A stretch of 64,000 nucleotides of DNA. Source: Triticum aestivum (Eukaryota > Streptophyta > Magnoliopsida > Poales > Poaceae). The translations under genes were made by a program, and so were the position numbers. The stretch spans positions 193,640,027 to 193,704,026 of the forward strand of contig NC_057796.1 of NCBI RefSeq assembly GCF_018294505.1, read 5' to 3'. Positions 37,903 through 48,424 of the stretch are shown here, piece by piece (the stretch's first letter is position 1; each line of letters begins with the position of its first letter). Under the pieces are notes generated by a model. It was not told the origin of the DNA, searched no databases, and saw only the letters and a list, made by a program, of their open reading frames with translations.

Positions 37903-38630
37903 TGTGAAAGACGGAAGCCTATGACAAAAGAAAAATTCGGTTCAAATTTAAGCCGGAGGGAGATTTCAGTTCAGTATTCAAGATGGTGGCTTATGAAGGG
38001 CCTAATGGTATATGGCTAATTGTGTCGGGTTATCTAAGCCACTGTGGATATCATAAGTAATTCAAGTTATTTAAAACTCTATTATGAATGAGCCGGAAAT
38101 TTCACAAAGCATGGCCTCTTTTAAGCCGGCGATATGAGCCGCCATGGCTAACAGATGCAGTTTTTTGTCTAAGTGTTGCACAAACAAGTTTCACAGATTG
38201 CAGGGATTATTTTGGATCAAACGATCGTCCAGAAAGAAAAAATTTCTAGACCTAAAAACTGATACAGAGAAGTTCATAAGCTCTAAATGAGGTCTTTTTT
38301 CGGGCAAGAGGGATTAGCTAGCATAAAAAATGGGAACCGCAGGAATTTTGTACCATTTTCGGATCAAAAGGAACCTCGGTGGAGGAACTGTGAAGAAACC
38401 GAGATGAAACTACGAAGAACAGGGAAGAAACATGGAACCCTAATGCGAATCTACTGTACGGGGTAGCAAAGATTTACTGGTGCCGATGAGCAGCGGAGGT
38501 CGCCGCTGTTTCTCTGGACCGACTCAGGGTGATGCAGCGGCCGAGGTTGATGAAGACGAGGGGCGCGGCGGCGGCGGCGGAGCTCGGCCTCTGGGGCGTC
38601 AGAGGAGGAAGACGATGGATCGAGAAGAGT
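37903..38630 (-). other. 5' UTR with intron, antisense gene of F
   Basis: On the minus strand a leader from about 38625 to 38478 ends GGCACCA|GTAAATC, and the acceptor TTTTTCTTTTGTCATAG at 37919-37920 joins it to 16 untranslated bases before the ATG at 37902. The long pyrimidine tract supports the acceptor; the donor is less certain. Confidence 0.55.
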
Positions 38631-38653
38631 GACGAAGGCTTATGGGCCGGGCC

Positions 38654-38661
38654 TATTTATA
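38654..38661 (-). promoter_or_regulatory. TATA box for antisense gene of F
   Basis: On the minus strand CACTTATAAATAGGCCC reads as a strong plant TATA box about 30 bases before the inferred leader. It lies about 285 bp inside the 3' LTR of F, so the gene has a promoter separate from the LTRs. Confidence 0.65.
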
Positions 38662-38944
38662 AGTGACGGCTGGTAAATGGGTGGGAGAAACGAGGAGGCT
38701 GAAGACATGATTATCTTGCCGCAGAAACGCCTCGATTCTTGGGATGGTCATTAAGATAAGATCCGTTGGGATATGACAGAATAAAAAATGAATTTAATGG
38801 AAGATGACGTCATGGTGGGTTACCAAGAATCCAGAAGATGACGTCACGGCGGGTTATAACCATCGCACAAGCAGAAGCCGGAAGATTTTTTCTTAAAGGT
38901 ATTGAAGATTGACATGAACCGGTTCAAATCAATCTGGAGCCTAA

Positions 38945-39461
38945 TGTTGAGGATATAACCATTAGAGTCACCCGCCCAGGAGGAGCCGGGTTACGTCATA
39001 ATGATCATCACGTGAAGCCCAGTACTAAGCTTGAGGATGATGGTTCAGTAATGGGCTTAAGACCCGGAGGCGGCTCAAGGCCCGTAGTGATAAACCGCCG
39101 TTATGGCAAGACTTGTAGTGTAAGGCAAGAATAGTTAAGAGTCCGAGCCGGACACTGTTATAAGCCGGCTGGGACTTTGAGAGCCGCTGGGCGTCAACCT
39201 CTCTATATAAAGGGACGACCCGGCGGCGGTTCAGGACAAGTAAGATCAGATCGATAGCCAAGCAGAGCGGTTAGCTCCTGGTCATCGAAACCCTAAGTAA
39301 TACCACCTCAACTGGAGTAGGCTTTTACCTTCACCGTAAGGGGCCGAACCAGTATAATCCTCGTGTCCTTTGTCCCGTTTAACCCCTTTAAGCTTCCTAG
39401 CTGCGATGGCTCCACGACTAAGTCCTTGCGCGAGGACATCTGCCGTGACAATTCCACGACA
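38945..39461 (+). repeat. Element F 3' LTR
   Basis: 517 bp, aligned over its whole length to 26506-27024. The polypurine tract before it (CTGGAGCCTAA) looks degenerate compared with the ACTTGGGGGCTAA words inside F. Confidence 0.93.
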
Positions 39462-39466
39462 ACCTC

Positions 39467-39535
39467 CGTTCCGAATATCCGGAGTTCTTTCAGTCCTTGT
39501 TATCGGGACGAGATCCTCTCGTAGTGGTGGAGTGT
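39467..39535 (+). pseudogene. Element A pol, C-terminal codons after F
   Basis: Continues the chromodomain tail of A (EYPEFFQSLLSGRD) in the frame used before F. No stop is met before the 3' LTR, so the frame reads on into TGTAACACC for some distance. Confidence 0.8.
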
Positions 39536-40059
39536 TGTAACACCCCGGATGTAAGTTTCCATATTTGTAACTCCAACTCTTGCCATTTTTGGCTATGTGT
39601 TATGATATTCCCTTCGTGGTCGGGTTTTGTCTTTCGTTTTGCATTTTGTTCATGTCATGCATCTCATATCATGTCATCATGTGCATCTCATTTGCATACG
39701 TGTTCGTCTCATGCATCCGAGCATTTTCCCCGTTGTCCGTTTTGCAATCCGACACTCCCACATGCACTGGCGCACCCCTCTTGTCTCTTTTTGTGAGCGG
39801 GTGTTAAACGTTCTCGGAATGGACCGAGGTTTGCCAAGTGGCCTTGGTATACCACCTGTCAAGTTTCGTTCCATTTGGAGGTCGTTTGATGCTCCAACGG
39901 TTAACCGGGTAACCGCAAAGTCCTTTTGTGTGTTGCAGCAAAACCCCCCTCCAAACAGCCCAATAACCCATCTAAGCCCCCTCCATGCTCTTGGTCGTTC
40001 GATCACGATCGTGTGGGCGAAAACCGCACTCCATTTGGAGTCTCCTAGCTCCCTCTACC

Positions 40060-40067
40060 TATAAATA
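40060..40067 (+). promoter_or_regulatory. TATA box of A 3' LTR
   Basis: CTATAAATAG, identical to the 5' LTR copy. Confidence 0.75.
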
Positions 40068-42064
40068 GGTGATCCTCCCAGAATTCTCGCGCAGATCAAA
40101 CCCTAGCCCCGCTCCCTCCGCGCGCCGGATACGTCCGGTCCGCGCCGCCGCCTGCAGCCAATCGCGGCGTGCCACATCAGCACCGCGCCGCTCCCACCGC
40201 CGCCGGCCCGCGAGCCCGCGCAGAGCCCTCCGGGCCCGTCCGCCGTCTGCCGCCTGCCCGCGTCCCGCGCCGCCGAAGCCCGCCGCCTCCGCCGTTCGCC
40301 CGTGCCCGCGCGGCTCCCCGCCGCTGCCGTCGTTCCCGGCCGCCGCCGCAGCCCGCCGGCCGCGCGCATCGTCGCCGCCGCCCGCATCGTCGCCGCCGCC
40401 CGCCGTCTTCGCTGGTCGCGGCCGCTTCTCCGCCGCCACCCCGCGCACCTCGCCGCCCTACTACCGGTGCCGCCTTCCCCGACCCCGCCGGCAAGAGATC
40501 CGGCCGCCGTCTTCCTCTCCTCCGCTGCCTCGGTTCGCGCGCGCCCCGAACCCTAGATCTGCAGGTTGCCCGAAATTCCCTGTCTTTTTCTCTGTCACAA
40601 TATGTTTCTCTGTTCATCATGGCATATCTCATTGCATACTGCTCTGTTTTGCGTGCATGATATATTGAAATGATCATCACGAGATGCTATTCATTTTGTT
40701 CCATTGTGCCATGCTCGTTTGAGTCCATTTTGATGCCCAAATCTCTGGTGCAAGAGTGCTATATGATGTTTACTGCTGTTACTTATCAGAACTTGATGTT
40801 TTGTTATTTTTGTTGCATTTGATGTGTGCATCTTATGGGCATGAGCTCTATAGGTGTTTTGATCTATGCCATGCCATCTTTACAGAGGTGTATGCCATGT
40901 AGTTTTGTGATCTATGTGGTGTCTAGCACAAGCATGCAAACTAGGCTTCGTGATGTTTCTGTTTCCAGGGACTTAGAATTTTTGCAGTCTTTTGCTGCTG
41001 TTATTTTTTTGCCATGTATCCATGTGTCTACAGTGAGATCCATGCTTCTTTTTAGTATGTTCACTAAGGATATTTAGTAGATATAGTTGTTCTCTATCCA
41101 TCCATGCCCCTGTTTGCAATTATGGAGTGCCATAGCATGTCTTAATATTGCTCTACTTTTGCTATAAAATATTCCTGGCAGATTGTTAACATGATATTCA
41201 ATTTTGCCAAGGTTGTTGTAGTTGATCCATACATGATATGAACTTTATCTTGCCATGGTTAGCTTCATAAACATGCCATCTTGCTGTAGGTATGCTTGTT
41301 TTATCAGGAATTGCTTTGTGATGAGTGAATCAAGCTCACGAAGATGCCTTCATAATTCTGTTAATGCCATGTTCTGTTTTCTGCCAAGTCTGAAACCTGT
41401 TAACGAAACATGCTATGTTTACATGGGTGCCATCATATCTTCTGATCCTTTTTGGTCATGGTCAGTAAGGGACTTTTGTTCTATGCATTTAGTAGATTCA
41501 TGACATGCCTTGTTTTGCTATGTTAAGTTCCTGTAGCATGTGTTTTGCTTGCTCTGAACACTGCTACCTGATGCTGTTTATGCCATGTTCAGTATTTTCA
41601 CCAAGTCTGTGAAGCTGATATCTTTTGCACTTTTGCCATGCTTGTTTGAACCTGTTATGGTGTGTTCTAGCCGTAGCTCAGTGTTCATCGTTTATCATGC
41701 ATCTCCTGTAGATTACTGCCATATGCTTTGTTTCTATGTTGGGGTGCCGTAGCATAGGTACTTGATATATTCTAATTGCTATCATGCTGTTAATCGCAGA
41801 ATCGTGTCATTCTTGTTTTGCTCGCCATTTGCAAACCGTGCATCCGTTTCCGGTGATCTTTATATCGATTTCAACCGAAATCATCTCATCTTTCCAGTGG
41901 CATACTTGGTTTGCCAAGTTACTGCCTTGTTCATCCTTTTCTTCCGGAGCACGCATATGCATCGCATATCACATCTCGCATATCATGCATGTTTTGCATC
42001 ACGTTGCTTGTGCATTTCCCGTGATTGATTGTGGTTCCATTGCTTGTGTTCTTAATGTGGGTAG

Positions 42065-43484
42065 AGCCGGGAGACGAGTTCATGAACGAGGAACCTGTTG
42101 AGTACGCTTACGAGGATCAAGCTTTCGACAACTCAGAGAACCTTGCAGGCAAGATGACCATACCCTCGAAATCACTTCTATCTTTGCTTTGCTAGTTGTT
42201 CGTTCTATTGCCATGCTGCGCTACCTACCACTTGATATATCATGCCTCCCATATTTTCCATGTCAAGCCTCTAACCACCCTTTCCTAGCAAACCGTTGTT
42301 TGGCTAAGTTACCGCTTTTGCTCAGCCCTTCTTATAGCGTTGCTAGTTGCAGGTGAAGTTGAAGTTGGTTCCATGTTGGAACATGGATATTTTGGAATAT
42401 CACAATATCTCTTATTTAATTAATGCATCTATATATTTGGTAAAGGGTGGAAGGCTCGGCCTTATGCCTGGTGTTTTGTTCCACTCTTGCCACCCTAGTT
42501 TCCGTCATACCGGTGTTATGTTCCTTGAGTTTGCGTTCCTTACGCGGTTGGGTGATTTATGGGACCCCCTTGACAGTTCGCCTTGAATAAAACTCCTCTA
42601 GCAAGGCCCAACCTTGGTTTTACATTTGCCTACCTAAGCCTTTTTCCCTTGGGTTTTCGCGAGCCCGAGGGTCATCTTTATTTAAACCCCGGACCAGTGC
42701 TCCTTCGAGTGCTGGCCCAAACTGGGCGATGTCCGGCGCCCCCTGGGCAACCAGGGTCTATGCTAACCCGACATCTTGCCCATCCGGTGTGCCCTGAGAA
42801 CGAGATATGTGCAGCTCCTATCAGGATTTGTCGGCACATTCGGGCGGCTTTGCTGGTCTTGTTTTACCATTGTCAAAATGTCTTGTAAACCGGGATTCCG
42901 AGACTGATCGGGCCTTCCCGGGAGAAGGTTTATCCTTCGTTGACCGTGAGAGCTTATAATGGGCTGAGTTGGGACATCCCTGCAGGGTATTATCTTTCGA
43001 AAGCCGTGCCCACGGTTATGAGGCAGATGGGAATTTGTTAATGTCCGGTTGTAGAGAACTTGACACTTGACTTAATTAAAATACATCAACCGCGTGTGTA
43101 GCCGTGATGGTCTCTTTTCGGCGGAGTCCGGGAAGTGAACACGGTTTGAGTTATGCATGCACGTAAGTAGTTTCAGGATCACTTCTTGATCATTTCTAGC
43201 TTCGCGACCGTTGCGTTGCTTCTCTTCTCGCTCTTAATTGCGTATGTTAGCCACCATATATGATTAGTGCTTGCTGCAGCTCCACCTCATTACACCATCC
43301 TTTCCTATAAGCTTAAATAGTCTTGATCTCGCGGGTGTGAGATTGCTGAGTCCTCGTGACTCACAGATTCTACCAAACAGTTGTAGGTGCCGATGATGCC
43401 AGTGCAGATGACACAACCAATCTCAAGTGGGAGTTCGAAGAGGAACGTGGTCGTTACTATGTTTCGTTTCCTGATGATCAGTAG
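42065..43484 (+). CDS. Split acidic mini-ORF in A 3' LTR (hypothetical)
   Basis: Segments 42065-42148 and 43387-43484 match the 5' LTR copy in length, phase and splice signals (GCAG|GCAAGA donor, GTTGTAG acceptor); the intron is 1238 bp. The GC-rich leader 40069-40564 is open in the frame that would join in phase at CTGCAG|GTTG, but it holds no ATG. Compared with the 5' copy, the terminal segment has nine base differences in 98, seven of them changing six amino acids, yet no stop. Confidence 0.4.
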
Positions 43485-43764
43485 AGGAGCCCAGTTGGGA
43501 CGATCGGGGATCTAGCATTTGGGGTTATCTTATTTTCATTTGGATTTGACCGTAGTCGGTCTATGTGTGGATTTTGGATGATGTATGAATTAATTTATGT
43601 ATTGTGTGAAGTGGCGATTGTAAGCCAACTCTCGTTATCCCATTCTTGTTCATTACATGGGATTGTGTGAAGATGACCCTTCTTGCGACAATACCTACAA
43701 TGCAGTTATGCCTCTAAGTCGTGCCTCGACACGTGGGAGATATAGCCGCATCGTGGGCGTTACA

Positions 43765-43769
43765 CGACA
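43765..43769. other. Target site duplication of element A, right copy
   Basis: CGACA, the partner of 1649-1653. Confidence 0.92.
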
Positions 43770-44423
43770 TGATCAACTCGGTGGGACCGATGTGCTAGGG
43801 TTAGGGTAACACCTCATCTCGGTTTGACCGATTACTTCAACTCGATGAGATCGATTTCAGTAATAAGCAAACAGAGAGTTGGTCAAGCAAACTCGGTGGG
43901 AACGACTGCATATTTTGGTGAGACCGAAGTAGTTGCAGCAGATAACAGAGAGTTTGCAAGCCCATCTCGGTGAGACCGAGAACCCATCAATGAGACCGAA
44001 CTGATTAGGGTTTTTGGCAGTGGCTATGTCAAGTGAACTCGGTGGCGCCGGATGGATCAAATTGGTGGGGCTGAGTTTGACTTTAGGTTTTGGACATATT
44101 TGGAATTGAGAAAGTGGTTGAGGGCTTTGGAGCATATCACTAAGCACTTTGAGCAAGTAGACCATTAAGCAACACCTCATCCCCTTTTAATAGTATTGGC
44201 TTTCCTATGGACTCAATGTGATCTTGGATCACTAAAATAGAAGTGAAGAGTCATGAGCTTTTGCCAATCTTCTGTCCTTAGCATCTTGAAGGGGTTCCAC
44301 ATCCTCTTCTCCATGCCACGCCTTTGTTGAACTTTCTGAAATATACTAGATGGAAATATTAGTCCAACAAGAGATATGTTGACATTAACTACCAAAATCA
44401 CCCAGGGAGCACTTGTGCTTTCA
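43770..44423 (-). mobile_element. Element H: LTR, right part
   Basis: Continues the LTR of 715-1653 and ends CTTGTGCTTTCA. Degenerate CTCGGTGGGACCGA words recur to about 44075. No coding frame is convincing. Confidence 0.65.
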
Positions 44424-44439
44424 ATCTCCCCCTTTTTGG
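44424..44439 (-). other. Element H polypurine tract
   Basis: On the minus strand CCAAAAAGGGGGAGAT lies directly before the LTR start TGAAAGCAC, so the body of H lay to the right. Confidence 0.7.
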
Positions 44440-44444
44440 TAATT

Positions 44445-45088
44445 TGTCGGGGAAAATTTATAGGGGCAGACATTTTCCCCTGACTCATGCACGGACAAGC
44501 CAAGGACAAGACAGAGTGCTAAAGAACCAAGAGATTTGAAGAACCAACATGCAGCTCAGAGGGACCAAGATCAAGCCAGAGGAGAAAGATATCGGCAAGA
44601 GAAGGGCCTCCCTTGCCGGGCAGGCGAGCCCGACAAGGGGCGAGGCCACCACCAGAAGCAAGCAACTAAGACTCCCTGGCAGAGCCTGCCGGGGCTCGCG
44701 GGGGTTGAACCACCCCGCCAACCACTCAAACATGACTCATGTCGTCAATCAGTGCGGTGTCAAGCCGCAAGGTGATTAAGTGGTAGCCATTCGCCACATG
44801 GCAGCCATTTCCTACAGAAGAAACCCAGAGATGACACCCGTCCTGCGACATGTCAAGGGTACAGGCGCGGAGCTGGCAAGATAGCCTGGCAGGCCTTGCC
44901 GGGCAACCAGTGATGTGACACTAAGCGACGCATTTAATGCACCCTGTCAGCCCATAGAGTTAGGCATGATAGCACTGTTTGCTATCATATCAGTGGATAA
45001 TGACCACTTTGCCACTGTGGTGACCCCTTAATCTATAAAAGGAGGCCCATGGTACTCGTAGGAGTGGTTGGAAAGTTGATGAACCCAG
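44445..45088 (+). mobile_element. Element I: truncated LTR
   Basis: Starts TGTCGGGGAAAATTT directly after the short stub of H and has LTR-like content with a TATA box (CTATAAAAGG, 45034-45040). It is cut by G at 45089. The left duplication might be TAATT (44440-44444); its partner is not in the window. The short frames at 44485-44779 are not supported as genes. Confidence 0.55.
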
Positions 45089-45569
45089 TGAGGGAGTCCT
45101 GGACTAAGGGGTCCTCGGGCGTCCGACCTGTTAGCCATGGGCCGGACTGATGGGCTGTGAAGATACGGAGACCGAATACTGCACCCGTGTCAGGATGGGA
45201 CTCTCCTTGGCGTGGAAGGCAAGCTTGGCGACCAAATATGTAGACTCCTTTCCTTGTAACTGACCTTGTGTAACCCTAGATCCTCCCGGTGTCTATATAA
45301 ACCAGAGGACTTAGTCCGGAGAGGGGAGATACTCATTACCATAGTCATACATGCTAGACTTCTAGGGTTTAGCCATTACGATCTCGTGGTAGATCAACTC
45401 TTGTAATACTCATATTCATCAAGATCAATCAAGCAGGAAGTAGGGTATTACCTCCATAGAGAGGCCCCAAACCTGGGTAAACATCGTGTCCCCTGTCTCC
45501 TGTTACCATCGACCTTAGATGCACAGTTCGGGACCCCCTACCCGAGATCCGCCGGTTTTGACACCGACA
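45089..45569 (+). repeat. Element G 5' LTR
   Basis: 481 bp from TGAGGGAGTCCTGGAC to TGACACCGACA, with TATATAAA at 45294-45301. It is followed at once by a primer-site-like TTGGTGCTTTCC. Confidence 0.82.
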
Positions 45570-45588
45570 TTGGTGCTTTCCTTGAGAG
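45570..45588 (+). other. Element G primer-binding site
   Basis: TTGGTGCTTTCCTTGAGAG directly after the LTR; the tRNA is not assigned. Confidence 0.6.
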
Positions 45589-45616
45589 TTCCACTGTGCC
45601 ATCCCCAAAAGGTTTG

Positions 45617-48424
45617 ATGGCCCCTTCAATCGTCAACGACAATGCTGTCCAAGGAGAAACCTTCCTCCCCAGACAGATCTTCGTATTCGGCGGCTTCGCA
45701 GTGCGGGCCAACTCGCTTGGCCGTTTGGAGCAGATCGACGGCTACGCCCCTGGCCATGAGGTCAGATTCGGGAGCTTGAACTACGTCGCGGACGTCCGTG
45801 GAGACTTGATCTTCGCTGGATTCGAGACCGCAGCGATCTCTCCTGGTCACCCCGACGAACATGACCTAAATCTGTCATCGGACCGCATCCAGGAGATTGC
45901 TCCTGTAACTGCTCTGGCCGTAGAACCGGAGCATATTGCGCCTCCAAGGACGGGAGGATCAACCCCACCGTGGAGGCCACATATTCCACGGCGTTGGAGC
46001 CGAACATAGACCTAAAGTCACACGACGTCTTTGTCACCGGAACTCCGGACTCGTCTCTGGTCATAAATTCCGAGCCATGTGCATCCGCGGACGCCGAACT
46101 TGATCGCTTATCGATCTTTGAGTTTAGCGCCGCAGACATCTTCCAACACTCGCCCTTCGGCGATGTGCTAAACTCATTAAAGAATCTGTCCTTGGCGGGG
46201 GACTCACAGCCGAATTATGTCCGGTTTGAACTGGAGGCTGATGATGGGGGAGAATTCAGATTCCCACCCGCCACCCACTTCATAGCCGCTGTCGGAGACT
46301 TAACCGACGTGCTTGATTACAGCTCCGATGACATCGAAGGTATGGACGACGATGCCGACGAGGAGCAGGGCCAAAACCCGCCGCTTACCGGACGCTGGAC
46401 GACCACTTCTTCATATGACGTATACATGGTGGATACACCTAAAGAAACTAACAACGATGACAAGGAGGATCCAGTTAAGGATAAACCCCCTGAGACACAG
46501 CCCCGGCCCCGGCGTCAGCAGCGCCGGTCTAAGTCACGTCGTACAAAAAACAACAACACCGGCACGGGAGAAAATAATACTCCGAACGAAGCCGAAGACA
46601 ATGAAGACCCTGTCGGGGCAATCTCCAAAAACGATGAACGGGAGGACATGCACGTTAGCCCTGATGAACAGGCCATACATGAAGACTCGGAGGGTAGTAA
46701 TTATCTTCTGCTCTCCGAGGAAGAGGAGAGCCTCGGCAATGAAGAATTCATCGTGCCTGAAGAACCTCTCGAGCAGGAGCGCTTTAAACGCCGGCTAATA
46801 GCCACTGCAAGGAGCCTGAAAAAGAAGCAGCCGTAGCTTCCAGCTAACCAAGATCTGCCCAATGATAGATGGACCGAAGTCCTGGCCGCCGAAGAATACG
46901 GCCTCAACGGCCCAACCAAAAATTACCCGAAGCGCAAATTGTTACCTCAGTTCGATGATGAGGCGCTGGAGCCCGTACCATCATCGCACAATGCGGCCGA
47001 CCGACCGCCACGCGGTCAGGATAAAGCGGCAACTCAAGCCGAACACTAGACCGCCCCACCTCGCCGTAAAGGCAAGAATAAAACAGCTCGGGGTTGTACA
47101 TACGACCGTCGACGGGACTTGGACAATAGAGCAGGACACACAAGATCGATCTATGGATCGCGAGAACGTGCCTCGACATGCGATGACGGCTACCTATTCA
47201 GACGTGACAAACCTAGCCACGCCCAGGCCGAGAACTACAAACAGACTCCATCGGAGGTACGTCACAGTGTGGCCCAGTATAGAGGCGCCGCACACCCTCT
47301 TTGCTTCATAGATGAAGTAATGGAGCATGAATTCCCAGACGGGTTTAAACCCATGAATATCGAATCATACGACGGAACAACGGATCCCGTGGTATGGATC
47401 AAGGACTTCCTCCTCCATATCCACATGGCCGCGGAGATGACCTTCATGCCATCAAATACCTACCACTAAAACTCAAAGGACCAGCTCGGTACTGGTTAAA
47501 CAGTCTGCCAGAAAATTCTATTGGCAGCTGGGAAGATTTGGAAGACGCCTTTCACGACAACTTCCAAGGAACATATGTCCGGCGACCGGATGCCGATGAC
47601 TTAAGCCACATTGTCCAGCAGCCCAGAGAGTCAGCCAGGAAGCTCTGGACTAGGTTCTTAGTTAAAAAGAACCAAATCGTTGACTGTCTGGACGCGGAAG
47701 CCCTTGCGGCCTTCAAACACAGCGTCTGGGATGAATGGCTTGCCCACCACCTCGGCCAAGAAAGACCTAAATCCATGACAGCCCTTACCGCTCTAATGAC
47801 CCGCTTTTGCACGGGAGAAGACAACTGGCTCACTTGTAGAAGCAACAACGCCTGCGACCCGGGGACTTCCGAAATCCGAGACGGCAATGGCAAGCCACGA
47901 CGCAACAAACACAAAGTCGCAATGATAATGAAAGATCATGTGACACAACGGTCAACGCCGGATTCAGCAATCCCAAATCCGGTCAACGGAAAAAGCCATT
48001 CAAGGCGAACAAAGACGGACCATCCAATCTAGACAGGATATTGGATCGACCCTGCCAGATTCACGGCCACCCCGATAAACCAGCTAATCATACCAACAGA
48101 AGCTGTTGGGTCTTCAAGCAGGCCGACAAGCTCAACGCCAAACACAAGGGGAGGATGCCGCCCGTCGATAGGGACAACGAAGATATCCACCAACCAAATA
48201 CCGGGGGTCAGAAGCAATCTCCCCCCGAAGCAAAAACAGTAAACATGGTATACGTGACACAGATCCCTAGAGGTGAGCGCACGAAACACTCCCTCCGTAC
48301 AGGAGATCATACTACGGCTACCTCAGCCGAACTACACAGTGGCCTTATCACGCCGCATATCACGTCGGTCATCATGCCGCCAGTCTCCATTCAACATGAC
48401 CAATCAATGTCCATATTGGACTAG
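45617..48424 (+). pseudogene. Element G gag
   Basis: First ATG at 45617. An N-terminal part runs to about 45950, where a slip leads into 45970-46836, an acidic linker ending in TAG at 46834-46836. The same frame goes on past another TAG at 47047-47049 to the gag core start near 47310 (FIDEVMEHEFPDGFKP), slips near 47440, and carries the core to about 47900 (KGPARYWLNSLPENSIGSWE). A C-x2-H knuckle-like motif (CQIHGHPDKPANHTNRSC) lies near 48055-48110 after another slip. Both TAG codons stand where CAG is likely. Gag is the particle-forming protein; this copy is dead. Confidence 0.82.

Larger units (their letters stand above)
26506..39461 (+). mobile_element. Element F: Tat-lineage Gypsy retrotransposon
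   Basis: Complete element of 12,956 bp with TGTTGAGG...CACGACA LTRs (519 and 517 bp). I counted 12 substitutions and two one-base indels between them by eye. It has gag, pol with a second RNase H-like domain between RNase H and integrase (a hallmark of the Tat lineage), and a 5.4-kb region downstream of pol that carries an antisense gene. It is inserted in the chromodomain end of A. Pol is broken by one stop and one frameshift. Confidence 0.94.
1654..43764 (+). mobile_element. Element A: Tekay-like chromovirus (Ty3/Gypsy)
   Basis: Complete LTR retrotransposon with TG...CA ends, matching 5-bp target duplications, an initiator-Met-type primer site, gag-pol with a C-terminal chromodomain, and two long LTRs. 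The 5' LTR is 1654-21186 (about 4.21 kb once nested B and E are removed) and the 3' LTR is 39536-43764 (4229 bp). Removing B, E and F leaves an element of roughly 13.8 kb. The chromodomain plus the IN-chromodomain order places it in the chromoviruses; the long LTRs suggest the Tekay/Del clade. The polyprotein is broken by one frameshift, two stops and the F insertion, so it is not autonomous. Confidence 0.93.
39536..43764 (+). repeat. Element A 3' LTR (uninterrupted)
   Basis: 4229 bp from TGTAACACC to CGTTACA. It serves as the intact reference for the insertions in the 5' LTR. It has the TATA box at 40060-40067, a GC-rich leader to 40564, and the split open segments at 42065-42148 and 43387-43484. 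Several long GC-rich frames on both strands (40059-40680) are composition artefacts. Confidence 0.93.

Noticed and set aside
44485..44779. Short frames on both strands left of G
   Set aside because: Inside the LTR of element I; no conserved motif.
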